Shown in pieces: positions 1 through 8,566 of a stretch of 64,000 nt of DNA. The stretch's first letter is position 1; the number at the start of each line of letters is the position of its first letter. The notes beneath the pieces were generated by a model. That model had not been told where the DNA came from. It did not search any database and saw only the letters and a list, made by a program, of their open reading frames with translations. Position numbers and translations under genes: made by a program. This stretch comes from Asticcacaulis solisilvae (lineage in GTDB: Bacteria; Pseudomonadota; Alphaproteobacteria; Caulobacterales; Caulobacteraceae): contig NZ_JAGGMI010000014.1 of assembly GCF_017875235.1 (NCBI RefSeq), positions 1-64,000 of the forward strand, given 5' to 3'.

Positions 1-36
1 AAGGCCAAAGTTGGCACTTGTGACGATCGCTACCAT
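1..36 (-). CDS. Start of an unidentified gene cut by the left edge (possible flagellin-like)
   Basis: On the minus strand an ATG at 36-34 opens a frame that runs to the window edge and encodes MVAIVTSANFGL. It is preceded by AGGGGA six bases upstream, a good Shine-Dalgarno site. Only 12 codons are visible, so no family can be assigned. Flagellins and some hook-associated proteins begin with a short segment of the type M-x-x-I-x-T-N, and this gene lies directly beyond a flagellar cluster, so a flagellin-like product is possible. That is inference from position and a weak N-terminal resemblance. The 111 bases between this start and the next gene hold nothing else recognisable. Confidence 0.35.
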   Translation of the reverse strand, partial: MVAIVTSANFGL

Positions 37-147
37 GATGAATCCCCTGTCGCACGGCCCCAAGCCGCACCCTTCAGAGAACTAATCGAACAATCGACAC
101 AAATGTTTAGGCCAAACCTGTGGATAAGTCACAGCAAACGACGAACA

Positions 148-1287
148 TTACACACGCCACCGCGAAGCCATCGCAACCATTGCATCCGAAATCGTAGAAC
201 CACTATCTCCAACCGGCGTGTTCAACGTCAATTGACGAACCCGTTGCGCAGACTCATCGTCGCCGTCATGTGCGAATAGCAGGGACTTCGCCAGGGCACC
301 TGAAAAACACCGGCGGTCCAGACGCAAAGCCGTTTCGGTGCGGTCGCGTGCACCCGCGATATTACCATCGAGAATGTCCAGAACCGCCAGGGCGCCATGG
401 CTTTCGGAGAAGGTGTCATCGAGCGCTAGCGCGTGCTCGAATATGGTGCGCGCCTTGGCGTGGTCACCTTTGGCGAAATGCGCCCAACCGGACGCAATCC
501 AGGTGCCAAGATGATTTCCGAAACCAGCCGCGCTCTTGTCGAGATAATCCGCTCCGTCATGCACATTGCCGGCCGCCATCAGCGCCAACCCTTTACCCAA
601 CAAATTTCGCGCACTGTCCGGCCGGGCAGAAAGGCCACTCTCAAAATAGTTCAAAGCATCGTCGATATTGTTTTTCTGCAGAGTAAGCATTCCAAGCGTG
701 GAAAGCCCCTCCGCAGTCCCTGCGGACTTGGAGGCGTAAGCGAGCGCCAGTTCCGGCATCTGTGAATCTATGGCAACCAGGGACAGCGCACCCAACAGGC
801 CTTCATCCTGCGGATATTGCTCGGCAAGCCCCGTCCCCAGCTCCAATGCTTCTTCCAGAAGACCTTGCCGATGCAAGGCTTGCACCTTTAGCGCTGCAGC
901 GCCAGGCACGGCGGACAGGGTCGCCTCGTCCAGCACATCCGCAGCGCGCCTGTCATTCCCAAGCATGGTCGCGGACCATGCCAGGTTAAATCTGATAGCG
1001 GCCTCGTCTGGCAGCGCCAGGAATAAAACCTCGAAAACCTCGAGCGCGTCGTCAAACCGGTCCAGGCGCAACGCAGCCATGCCCCTAAGGTTGAGCAAGG
1101 CCAGGGGCAATTGCGTGATGGCTTCGTAACGTCCCAGCAGGTCAATGGTCTTGGCGGCTTGACCGGCTTCCAGAGCCGTAGAGGCGGCTTCAGCGATGAG
1201 ATTGAGATTTCCGGAGTCGTGATCCAGATACCCCAATAGACGCGAAAGCTTGTCCTGGCTGACACTCACCTCCACCGATACGTTCAT
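148..1287 (-). CDS. Tetratricopeptide-repeat protein, flagellar cluster accessory
   Basis: A 379-residue protein built almost entirely of helical TPR-like repeats: the segments around 60-100, 200-240 and 265-330 show the alternating A/G/Y/L spacing of TPR helices (for example LTLQKNNIDDALNYFESGL). No signal peptide or membrane segment is seen, so it is probably cytoplasmic. The ATG at 1287 faces away from fliQ, so the two share an upstream region of 166 bases. TPR proteins act as scaffolds or, in type III secretion, as chaperones. A role in binding export substrates of the neighbouring system is inferred from context, and the substrate is unknown. A second, smaller TPR gene lies at 6039-6602. 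Confidence 0.75.
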   Translation of the reverse strand: MNVSVEVSVSQDKLSRLLGYLDHDSGNLNLIAEAASTALEAGQAAKTIDLLGRYEAITQLPLALLNLRGMAALRLDRFDDALEVFEVLFLALPDEAAIRFNLAWSATMLGNDRRAADVLDEATLSAVPGAAALKVQALHRQGLLEEALELGTGLAEQYPQDEGLLGALSLVAIDSQMPELALAYASKSAGTAEGLSTLGMLTLQKNNIDDALNYFESGLSARPDSARNLLGKGLALMAAGNVHDGADYLDKSAAGFGNHLGTWIASGWAHFAKGDHAKARTIFEHALALDDTFSESHGALAVLDILDGNIAGARDRTETALRLDRRCFSGALAKSLLFAHDGDDESAQRVRQLTLNTPVGDSGSTISDAMVAMASRWRV

Positions 1288-1375
1288 TTTTTTTCCCCCA
1301 AAAGTCCACCGCTCAAATCACCGGCGCAACACCAAACAGCGTAATATCCCGCGTGATGGCAGGCAAGTCACCATC

Positions 1376-1404
1376 TTCAGAAGCTGTTCCTTGAAATTTA
1401 ATAT
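1376..1404 (+). promoter_or_regulatory. Possible sigma-70-type promoter of fliQ-fliR-flhB-flhA
   Basis: TTCAGA (1376-1381) and TAATAT (1399-1404) are separated by 17 bases, about 50 bases upstream of the fliQ ATG. The match is read by eye. No clear FliA-type (TAAA/GCCGATAA) or sigma-54-type element was found in the same interval. Confidence 0.3.
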
Positions 1405-1453
1405 GGATTGTGCCACGAATCCGCCGTCGAGTGCGCGTGCCGGGGGGACACTG

Positions 1454-1723
1454 ATGGGGGCAGATCATGCTGTGGGGCTTATTAATCAGCTCCTGTGGAA
1501 CGCTGCCTTAATTTGCGCGCCTGTGCTGATTGTCATCATGATCGTCGGCCTGATCGTCAGCGTTTTCCAAGTGGCCACGCAGCTACAGGAAATGACACTG
1601 ACCTACGTGCCAAAACTTTTGGCCACGGTCGTCGTACTGATCATTGTCGGCCCGTGGATGATACACAAGATCGCGCAATTCGCGGTTTCGATGATTCGGC
1701 TGATACCGTCGTTGGGGCACTGA
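1454..1723 (+). CDS. fliQ: Flagellar export gate protein FliQ
   Basis: Encodes an 89-residue protein of the FliQ/SctS family, with two long hydrophobic hairpin helices (about 16-38 and 50-75) and the family pattern GLIVSVFQVATQLQEMTL between them. FliQ joins FliP and FliR in the helical export-gate channel of the type III apparatus. A longer upstream frame is open from 1250, but the ATG at 1454 is preceded by a GGGGGGA tract and gives the normal family length and N-terminus (MGADHAVGLINQ), so it is chosen. fliR follows after seven bases. The only oddity is that fliQRflhBA is on the opposite strand from fliP. Confidence 0.93.
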   Translation: MGADHAVGLINQLLWNAALICAPVLIVIMIVGLIVSVFQVATQLQEMTLTYVPKLLATVVVLIIVGPWMIHKIAQFAVSMIRLIPSLGH

Positions 1724-1730
1724 CGGCGCC

Positions 1731-2495
1731 ATGACGTCTCCGGATCTTGTTGGTCGTGTCTGCGCGTGTTTGCTGCTGAGCCTCCGGGTAGCGCCCGTCT
1801 TTGCCATGGCGCCCCCGTTTTCGCTTGTCCGCACGCCCGTGATTTTCCGGGTTGCCTTCGGACTGGCTATCACTGCCTGTCTCGTCGCCGCAGATCCTCA
1901 CCTTACGCAGGTCGGCGACCTGAGTCCCGGATACCTGATCGTCGCGGCCGCGCGTGAGCTGATGTTGGGCATCGTGTTCGTAATGGCCTTTCACCTGATG
2001 TTCGGCATGTTGTATCTGGCTGGTCGGACACTCGACATCCAGGCTGGCTTTGGCATGTCCATGCTTGTCGATCCAACGAGCCAGGCCCAGACGCCTCTTG
2101 TCGGAACCCTCTTCGCCTATGCCGCCGCCGCGGTGTTTTTCGCCATGGGCGGACACTATGACCTTTTGCGGCTGATGGAGGCTTCGCTGCATGCCATGCC
2201 CCTGGGTGAAGGCTACCTGCAGCCCGACAGCCTGGCGCGTGTCGCGATGTTCATGGGAATCCTTTCAAGCACAGGGTTCGGAATAGCCGGCGGCGCCATG
2301 CTCATCCTGTTTCTCGCCGACATGGCCATCACCCTGCTGTCGCGCACCGTGCCCCAGATGAATGTCCTTGTTTTGGGCTTTCAAGTGAAGACAATCCTTC
2401 TGTTGCTCGTGCTCCCCATGACTCTGGGCGCATCGGGCGCCTTGCTCGCACGCATGACCACGCTGACCCTTGAAGCCTTGCCGGGGTTGCTGTGA
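1731..2495 (+). CDS. fliR: Flagellar export gate protein FliR
   Basis: 254 residues with the hydrophobic profile of FliR/SctT: about six membrane helices and the conserved segment MLVDPTSQAQTPLVGTL in the middle. FliR is the single central subunit of the FliP5-FliQ4-FliR1 core through which rod, hook and later substrates pass. The gene starts seven bases after fliQ, and its TGA overlaps the ATG of flhB (TGATG at 2493-2497), indicating translational coupling. Length and topology are normal for the family. Confidence 0.93.
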   Translation: MTSPDLVGRVCACLLLSLRVAPVFAMAPPFSLVRTPVIFRVAFGLAITACLVAADPHLTQVGDLSPGYLIVAAARELMLGIVFVMAFHLMFGMLYLAGRTLDIQAGFGMSMLVDPTSQAQTPLVGTLFAYAAAAVFFAMGGHYDLLRLMEASLHAMPLGEGYLQPDSLARVAMFMGILSSTGFGIAGGAMLILFLADMAITLLSRTVPQMNVLVLGFQVKTILLLLVLPMTLGASGALLARMTTLTLEALPGLL

Positions 2496-3571
2496 TGGAA
2501 GCGCAATCAGACCTGAACAAAACTGAACCACCTACACCGTTCAAGCTGAGCAAGGCGCGCGAGAAGGGATCTGTCGCCCGCGGCATGGACCTGGGGTTTA
2601 CGGTCAGCCTGGCGGCTCTGATCGGTTATCTCTGGATGTTCGGGCCGCGCCTGAGCGACAGCCTTGCCACTGCCGCTCAGCGCACTCTGGTCAGCGCCGC
2701 GACCGTCACCACGGGCCCCAATGAAATCCTGCACCTGGTTGGTAGCCTGCTGACCTCGGTCGCCCAGCCGATGCTCTTTATGTTTGGCGTGATCTTCGTC
2801 TCCGTCCTGGTGTTTGAAATCGTCCAGACCGGCTTTGTGTTCTCTTTCGCTCCGCTGACGCCTAATTTCAGCAAACTCAATCCTGCAAACGGATTCAAGC
2901 GGGTGTTTTCGGTCCGGCAACTGGTCGAAACCGGCAAGAATGTCGCCAAGTTGGTGGTATATGCCATCCTCGCCTACCTCGCCGTTATGCAGGGGCTGAA
3001 GCTGGCGGTCCGGGGCATCTCCGACGCCAGGCAACTGGCCGCCGTCATGCAGGATACGGCCTTCCATCTGCTGGTTCTCTTTGTCGGCGCCGCCGTTGTT
3101 ATCGCGGCCATAGACCAGCTTATCTCCCGCCGTGACTTCTTCAAGCGCATGCGGATGACGCGGCACGAGACCAAGCGCGAGTCGCGGGACCGCGAAGGCG
3201 ATCCGCGGTTCAAACAGAAACGCCGCCAGACCCACCGCGAATATGCGAAACTGAGCAAAAGCCTCAAGAACGTCCGCGGCGCCGATATCCTCATCGTCAA
3301 TCCGACCCATTATTCGGTCGCGCTCAAATACGATCCGCGCACCATGGGCGCGCCGACCATAGTTGCCCAGGGTGCCGACCAGTTGGCGTTGCGCCTGAAG
3401 CGGCTGGCCTTTCTTTATGGCGTTGTCACCGTCGAGAACCGCGAATTGGCCCGGGCGCTTTACCACAGGTGCGAGATCGACCGGGAAATTCCCGACGCCT
3501 ACTTCCGCCCCGTCGCCAACATCTATCGCCAGGTCCGCAAACGGCCGGCAGCACAAACCCACGCGTCCTGA
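2495..3571 (+). CDS. flhB: Flagellar export switch protein FlhB
   Basis: 358 residues of the FlhB/SctU family: four N-terminal membrane helices (to about residue 215), then a charged cytoplasmic domain. The autocleavage motif NPTH is intact with Asn at residue 269, followed by YSVALKYDP. Cleavage between N and P converts the export gate from rod/hook to later substrates. The chosen ATG overlaps the fliR stop; a GTG one codon earlier is an alternative. FlhB works with the hook-length protein, for which a divergent candidate lies at 11285-12133. The intact cleavage site suggests substrate switching is still under selection. Confidence 0.93.
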   Translation: MEAQSDLNKTEPPTPFKLSKAREKGSVARGMDLGFTVSLAALIGYLWMFGPRLSDSLATAAQRTLVSAATVTTGPNEILHLVGSLLTSVAQPMLFMFGVIFVSVLVFEIVQTGFVFSFAPLTPNFSKLNPANGFKRVFSVRQLVETGKNVAKLVVYAILAYLAVMQGLKLAVRGISDARQLAAVMQDTAFHLLVLFVGAAVVIAAIDQLISRRDFFKRMRMTRHETKRESRDREGDPRFKQKRRQTHREYAKLSKSLKNVRGADILIVNPTHYSVALKYDPRTMGAPTIVAQGADQLALRLKRLAFLYGVVTVENRELARALYHRCEIDREIPDAYFRPVANIYRQVRKRPAAQTHAS

Positions 3572-3573
3572 AC

Positions 3574-5604
3574 ATGCTCAAGAAATTTTTCAACAATAAT
3601 CACGATCTGGTCCTCGTTGGCGGTGTCATCGCCATCCTGCTGATCCTCTTCTCGCCGATTCCAGCGGTGTTGCTGGACCTGCTCATTATCTCGAACTTCG
3701 CCTTCGCAATGATGGTCCTGCTGATGACCTTCTACGTCGACAAACCCGTGTCGTTCTCGACCTTTCCGTCGCTGCTGCTGGTCGGCACGCTTTATCGCCT
3801 GGCCCTTAACGTCGCCGCCACCCGCCTGATCCTGACCGACGGCCATGCCGGCCAGGTGATCGGCGCCATCGGCGCCTTCGCCGTTCAGGGCAGCTTCGTG
3901 ATCGGTCTTGTCGTCTTCTTCATCCTGGTCATCGTGCAATACGTCGTGGTGACGTCCGGCGCCCAACGCGTCTCGGAAGTTGCCGCCCGCTTCGTCCTCG
4001 ATGCGGTGCCAGGACAACAGATGAGCATCGACGCCGACCTGAACATGGGTCTCATCGACCAGGACGAAGCCAAGCGCCGGCGCAAAGCGATCGAAAAGGA
4101 AGCGGCCTTCTACGGCGCCATGGACGGCGCCAGCAAGTTCGTGAAGGGCGACGCCATTGCCGGCATCATTATCCTTCTGATCAATATCATCGCCGGCTGG
4201 ATCATCGGCGTCGCCCAGATGGGCATGGACTGGATGACCGCGCTTCAGACTTTCAGCCTCCTGACCATCGGCGACGGCATCGTCACCCAGGTCCCCGCCC
4301 TGATCATTTCGACGGCGACCGGCATCATCGTGACCCGGTCCTCGGCCGACCGCCAGCTCAGCGCCGAAATCATGGCGCAACTGGCTTCGGTGCGTAAAAT
4401 ACCGCTGATCGTGATGGGCGCCCTGCTCATCCTGATGCTGCTGCCCGGCATGCCCAAATGGCCCATCGCCATCCTGGCATTGCTCGCCGCAGCCATGTGG
4501 CTGTCGTCGTCCCGGAAGAAGGCGCAAAGTCCCGAAAAAGAAACCGCAACGGATGAAGATGCCGGCCGGGAGAGCGGTAAGAGCGCGGCCCCGCCTGTTG
4601 TTCAGGTTACGCTTGGGCGCGACCTCGGTCTGCATTGGAGCGCCATAAAGCCGCTTTTGAGCGAACGCATCGAAGCCTTGCGCACGCAACAGGAAGCGGT
4701 TTCAGGGTTTGCATTCCCTCCCCTCACCTTCCAGGATAATGCCAAGCTTGGAGCCAACGATTACGAGGTACTGATCTACGGTGCCCGCTATGCCCAGGGG
4801 CGACTATATCCTGATAAAACGCTCGCCATTCAGACGTCCGCCGCCACTGCGGCCCTGCCCGGCCTGCAAACCAGAGATCCCGCGTTTGGTTTACCGGCGG
4901 TATGGATCGAACAGGATCAGCGTGATCTCGCCGAACGGTCCGGCTACACCCTGGTCGATCCCATAACGGCGCTCATGACGCATCTGGGCGAGGTGCTGCG
5001 CAGTGAAGCCGCGCAATTGCTGTCACGCGCCCATGTTACGATAATGTTGGAAGGTGTTCGCAACCGGCAACCCGGGGTGATCGAAGAGTTGATTCCATCC
5101 ATCATAACCGTAACGGACGTGCAGCGTGTTCTGCAAAATCTCTTGTCCGAAAATGTTTCCATTCGAAATATAGACCTTATCGTCGACGCACTGGTCGACG
5201 TCGGCCGCCATACCAAGGACCACGGCGACTTGACCGAGGCCGTCAGGCAGAAGCTCAACCATGGTATCTGCCACGACTTAAGGGGGAATAGCGACCAATT
5301 GGCTGTCCTGAGCCTCAACCCGCGCCTGGAGGCGCAGATTACGGACGGAATCCGGCGAAGCGACGGCCGCACCGGTTTCGTTATTGAACCGAGGCTGGCG
5401 GAACAGTTGCTTCTAAAACTGATGCCACAAGCCGACACCATGATTCAGCAGGGCCTCGCGCCTGTGCTGTTGTGCGGCCCTGAAATCCGCCGCCACCTCA
5501 AGACCTTTACCCGCCGGACGATTCCACGTCTGGCGGTGGTCTCGGTCAATGAGGTGCCGTCTTCGATCGACCTGAAATCTTTCGATGTGGTGTCCGTGGA
5601 GTAG
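3574..5604 (+). CDS. flhA: Flagellar export gate protein FlhA
   Basis: 676 residues of the FlhA/SctV (FHIPEP) family. About eight membrane helices occupy the first 330 residues and a large cytoplasmic domain follows. The family signature TLYRLALNVAATRLIL lies at residues 72-87. FlhA forms the nonameric ring below the FliPQR core that receives chaperone-substrate complexes. The frame is open further upstream inside flhB, but the ATG at 3574, two bases after the flhB stop, gives the normal N-terminus (MLKKFFNNNHDLVLVGGV). The gene ends seven bases from the convergent small gene at 5612, and no terminator hairpin is visible between them. Confidence 0.95.
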   Translation: MLKKFFNNNHDLVLVGGVIAILLILFSPIPAVLLDLLIISNFAFAMMVLLMTFYVDKPVSFSTFPSLLLVGTLYRLALNVAATRLILTDGHAGQVIGAIGAFAVQGSFVIGLVVFFILVIVQYVVVTSGAQRVSEVAARFVLDAVPGQQMSIDADLNMGLIDQDEAKRRRKAIEKEAAFYGAMDGASKFVKGDAIAGIIILLINIIAGWIIGVAQMGMDWMTALQTFSLLTIGDGIVTQVPALIISTATGIIVTRSSADRQLSAEIMAQLASVRKIPLIVMGALLILMLLPGMPKWPIAILALLAAAMWLSSSRKKAQSPEKETATDEDAGRESGKSAAPPVVQVTLGRDLGLHWSAIKPLLSERIEALRTQQEAVSGFAFPPLTFQDNAKLGANDYEVLIYGARYAQGRLYPDKTLAIQTSAATAALPGLQTRDPAFGLPAVWIEQDQRDLAERSGYTLVDPITALMTHLGEVLRSEAAQLLSRAHVTIMLEGVRNRQPGVIEELIPSIITVTDVQRVLQNLLSENVSIRNIDLIVDALVDVGRHTKDHGDLTEAVRQKLNHGICHDLRGNSDQLAVLSLNPRLEAQITDGIRRSDGRTGFVIEPRLAEQLLLKLMPQADTMIQQGLAPVLLCGPEIRRHLKTFTRRTIPRLAVVSVNEVPSSIDLKSFDVVSVE

Positions 5605-5611
5605 CTGCCGC

Positions 5612-5956
5612 TCAGGATGCCGCCGCGCGCAACTCTCCGACACAGCGGCGAATAAGTACCGATCCCGCAACATCGGACTCCAGCGCCTCGGTGACCTTTT
5701 CCACGACCTGCTGAAACTTGGAATCGTTGACAAGATCGGAACCAAACTGGTCGGCCAGAATATTCTGGATGAGCGCCCTGCCCAGCTGATGATCGTCAAC
5801 GCCTTCCAGCGCTGCCAGGGCATGGAGACTGTCTACCCATCCGGCTTTGGCTTCCACTGTCGCTTCCTTGCGCCGGGCTCCGGATGATTTCGACCGCTCC
5901 AGCATGCGTTGCCGCAGCACCATGACAAGCCGATCAATGTGAGATACTGGATCCAT
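5612..5956 (-). CDS. Small protein of unknown function at the end of the flagellar operon
   Basis: A 114-residue, mostly helical, charged protein that I do not recognise. It lacks a signal peptide and membrane segments. It is the last gene of the long minus-strand run, 82 bases after the small TPR gene, and converges on flhA. It resembles neither FlgJ (no rod-binding or muramidase pattern) nor FlgM or FlgN in any way I can support. Its position makes a cytoplasmic chaperone or assembly factor of the secretion system plausible, but this is inference only. Start ATG at 5956. Confidence 0.6.
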   Translation of the reverse strand: MDPVSHIDRLVMVLRQRMLERSKSSGARRKEATVEAKAGWVDSLHALAALEGVDDHQLGRALIQNILADQFGSDLVNDSKFQQVVEKVTEALESDVAGSVLIRRCVGELRAAAS

Positions 5957-6038
5957 TTATTTTACAGGGCCTTCAGCATTCAAAATGGCGCGGAGCGGTC
6001 GGATTGCGAAGCGAGTAAATCCCAGAAGCGCAAAGCCG

Positions 6039-6602
6039 TCAGTGCTTGGTGTCCTTAAACGCATATTGCCGCAATAGGAAGTTCGCATCGGACTCCGCCT
6101 CCGGCGCCGGAGCGGAAGTCGTCCGCTTCGCTTTCATTTCTTCCACCAGCAAGGCCATGTTGCCGTTCAACGGCGGGAGCACCGTATTGCGTTCGATACC
6201 TTCCTCAAGCAGCGTAATCGCGGCATCGAATTCGTCGATTACCATCTTGTTCAGCCCAAGTACGAAAAGCTTGAGTGGGTCCTCGGCCGGCAGTTCCATT
6301 AACGGCAGCCAGGTCGATTGCGCCGCCGTGACATCCCCGGATGTCAACTCCAGAAATCCGAGTTGAAACCGCGCCAGGTCGAAGCCCGGAGCAAGACCGA
6401 CCGACTTTTCCATGGCAAGCCGGGCTTCGGAGTACCGCTCCTGGCTGCACAGGACGGATCCGCGCAGGAAGTGCAGCCGCGGATCATTGCCGAAACGCTC
6501 CACGAGTTGATCCAAGGTCCCTAGCGCCCTGTCGTCATTGCCCTGTATCTGTTCCAGCGCAGGCTGAAGCAATTCGTCCGGTACTACCTCATTGTCGTTC
6601 AT
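6039..6602 (-). CDS. Small TPR protein, flagellar cluster accessory
   Basis: 187 residues with about three consecutive TPR-like units (roughly 20-130; for example DPRLHFLRGSVLCSQERYSEARLAM split over two helices). No export signal. It starts eight bases after fliA, so it belongs to the same operon. Size and repeat number resemble class II type III secretion chaperones of the LcrH/SycD type, which hold translocator subunits, but that similarity is structural and not tested. The C-terminal 40 residues (after about 145) are Ala/Pro-rich and then end in a short hydrophobic-aromatic tail. Confidence 0.72.
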   Translation of the reverse strand: MNDNEVVPDELLQPALEQIQGNDDRALGTLDQLVERFGNDPRLHFLRGSVLCSQERYSEARLAMEKSVGLAPGFDLARFQLGFLELTSGDVTAAQSTWLPLMELPAEDPLKLFVLGLNKMVIDEFDAAITLLEEGIERNTVLPPLNGNMALLVEEMKAKRTTSAPAPEAESDANFLLRQYAFKDTKH

Positions 6603-6610
6603 AACGGGTC

Positions 6611-7384
6611 CTATTTTCTGAAATTGAATGCCATCGCGGGCGATAGCCTGTCTTTGAGCGATTTCAATGCGCTTCTGTGTATCTGGGATATCCGGCTCTT
6701 GCTCAGACCGTAGGCACGCGCAATCTGTTCGAAGCTCATGCCGTCCAGGTAATGATAGCGGATGATCCGGCCGTCCGGATCGGGCAAATGGGCGATCTCC
6801 GCCGTCAGTGAGCGCGTCGTTTCCTTCCAGGCCAGGCTGTCATAGGGCGATGTCAGGTGGTCCGCCTCATCTTTTGAAACGTACATGCCAGCGCCGTCAA
6901 TCATGAAACCAAGCGCAAGCCCCGTCGCCATCTCGATCAGCGCGGCCATGGCGCCGGCCGCGTCCAGCTTTTCCGGGCTCTCCACACTCAGCGACCTAAG
7001 CCGCTCCTTGCGCGTTCGCTCGCGAAACGACACCTGCTCCCGGCGTTCGCTCATATGCGCCAGGCCGTCCAGGATGCTGCCCGCGATACGCCGCCGGGCA
7101 TAGGGCTGAAACGGCGTTCCCCGGTCGACATCGTAGCGTTCAATCGCTTCGAGCAATCCGGTGCAGGCCAGTTGGGACAGGTCTGCAAATTCGATGTCGC
7201 CACTTTTGCGGTCGAGAAAATGTTTCCTCGCTATCCGGCGGGCAAAGTCGAAATAAAGATCAAACAAGGCCTGACGCGCGGAGGCCGAGCCCGTCGCCCT
7301 GTAGGTCCGCCACAGGTCGGCCTCCCCGGCGGCCAGGCCGGGCAGCGCATCGCCGTCAGGCGCTGTGTCATCTAAAGCTGCCAA
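6611..7384 (-). CDS. fliA: RNA polymerase sigma-28 factor FliA
   Basis: About 257 residues of the FliA/WhiG group of sigma-70 factors. Region 2 (DIEFADLSQLACTGLLEAIE and DRGTPFQPYARRRIAGSILD) is followed by region 3 and a C-terminal region 4 helix-turn-helix (SFEQIARAYGLSKSRISQIH). The factor should direct transcription of late genes. No FlgM anti-sigma gene is visible in the window. No ATG is available: the frame can start at TTG 7402 or TTG 7384. The latter has GAGG seven bases upstream and is preferred. Either way it overlaps the end of fliP, implying coupling. A FliA gene inside an export-gate operon is unusual but known. Confidence 0.88.
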   Translation of the reverse strand: MAALDDTAPDGDALPGLAAGEADLWRTYRATGSASARQALFDLYFDFARRIARKHFLDRKSGDIEFADLSQLACTGLLEAIERYDVDRGTPFQPYARRRIAGSILDGLAHMSERREQVSFRERTRKERLRSLSVESPEKLDAAGAMAALIEMATGLALGFMIDGAGMYVSKDEADHLTSPYDSLAWKETTRSLTAEIAHLPDPDGRIIRYHYLDGMSFEQIARAYGLSKSRISQIHRSALKSLKDRLSPAMAFNFRK

Positions 7385-8114
7385 CGACGCCCTCGAGCAC
7401 AAGACTCCACCCGTCGATCAGTACGAACATCAACACCTTGAGCGGCAGCGACAGTGTCGATGGCGGCACCATCATCATGCCCAGGGCCAGCAATATGCTC
7501 GATACCACCAGATCGATCAGCACAAAGGGCAGCAGGACCACGAAGCCGATCTTGAAGGCGACCCGAAGCTCATTCAGCATAAAGGCAGCGGACAACTGCA
7601 TGAGGCCGACGTCGCTTGCCTTGGCCGGCAGAGGCTGCCTGGAAATCTCGTAGATCGTCTTGATGTCCTGGTCGTGCACCTGCCGCAGCATGAACTCGCG
7701 CATCGGCCCAGACCCCTTGTCGATAGATTCCTGTACGGAAATCGACCCGTCAAGAAACGGCTGAAGGGCGTCCTTGTTCACCTTGGTCACCACAGGCGAC
7801 ATGATCAGCAGGGTAAGAAAGAGCGAAAGGCTGACCAGCACCTGGTTGGGCGGCGTCTCGGGCATGCCGAACGCATGACGCAACATGGACAGCACAACGA
7901 CGATGCGCAGAAACGGCGTCATGCAGATGACCAGGGCCGGGATCAGCGCCATCAGGCCGAGGATCAGGGCGATGCGCACGGTCTCCGCCGTCTTCACGGG
8001 GTCGGCCATGACAGACGCCGCCGGCACGGCCATGTCCAGCGCGAATGCCGATGCCGGAACCGCTGATAATGCCAGTCCGGCCAGGACCATGAACAAAAGG
8101 GGCTTTCGCATCAT
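7368..8114 (-). CDS. fliP: Flagellar export gate protein FliP
   Basis: 248 residues with a cleavable signal peptide (1-25, ending ASA-FA) and the FliP/SctR body. Conserved segments are LVICMTPFLRIVVVLSMLRHAFG, read in two halves, and PFVLIDLVVSSILLALGMMM near the C-terminus. FliP builds the pentameric part of the export channel with FliQ and FliR, which lie on the opposite strand at 1454-2495. The start ATG overlaps the fliO stop by four bases. Length and motifs are normal. Confidence 0.95.
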   Translation of the reverse strand: MMRKPLLFMVLAGLALSAVPASAFALDMAVPAASVMADPVKTAETVRIALILGLMALIPALVICMTPFLRIVVVLSMLRHAFGMPETPPNQVLVSLSLFLTLLIMSPVVTKVNKDALQPFLDGSISVQESIDKGSGPMREFMLRQVHDQDIKTIYEISRQPLPAKASDVGLMQLSAAFMLNELRVAFKIGFVVLLPFVLIDLVVSSILLALGMMMVPPSTLSLPLKVLMFVLIDGWSLVLEGVVGSFR

Positions 8115-8566
8115 GACGGCGTCCCCCGGAAGGGCGGCGCGTCGGGATTAACGACAAAGGCGCCTTGCGGACTGGTAACGATCATGACGGTCTTGCCGTC
8201 GGATTCCAGCAGGGAGACGTCCACCTGATAGCTCAATCGGACGGTGGCGATAACTTTCAGACGGGACGCCTCGCCCGTTTCAGGAGCTGGCGTGGCCCGG
8301 AACATATCGAGAAGACCGCTCAGAGCCTTTGGATCGAACCGGACCGGCTTGGCCGTCATCCCCTGACGCTGCATGCGATACTTCAATGCCAGGGCACCGG
8401 CGAGGCCCAGGAGGCAGCAGAAGACCAAAGCCCCGATCACCCGCCACCACGAGATGTCGGGACCGCTGGCCTGGCCAAGGGTCTGGGCACAGGCCGGAAG
8501 GGCCACAAAAGCCATTCCCCCTATACTCATGCTCCCCAAAACGGCTGATATGGTGCGCCGGCTCAT
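8111..8566 (-). CDS. fliO: Flagellar biosynthesis protein FliO-like
   Basis: 151 residues. An N-terminal signal-like hydrophobic stretch (about 8-27) is followed by one membrane helix (about 42-62, VIGALVFCCLLGLAGALAL) and a small cytoplasmic domain with the FliO-type ending around LESDGKTVMIVTSPQGAFVV. FliO is a membrane scaffold that helps assemble the FliP ring. The family is poorly conserved. The assignment rests on topology and on the fliN-fliO-fliP order, with four-base overlaps on both sides. Confidence 0.75.
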   Translation of the reverse strand: MSRRTISAVLGSMSIGGMAFVALPACAQTLGQASGPDISWWRVIGALVFCCLLGLAGALALKYRMQRQGMTAKPVRFDPKALSGLLDMFRATPAPETGEASRLKVIATVRLSYQVDVSLLESDGKTVMIVTSPQGAFVVNPDAPPFRGTPS

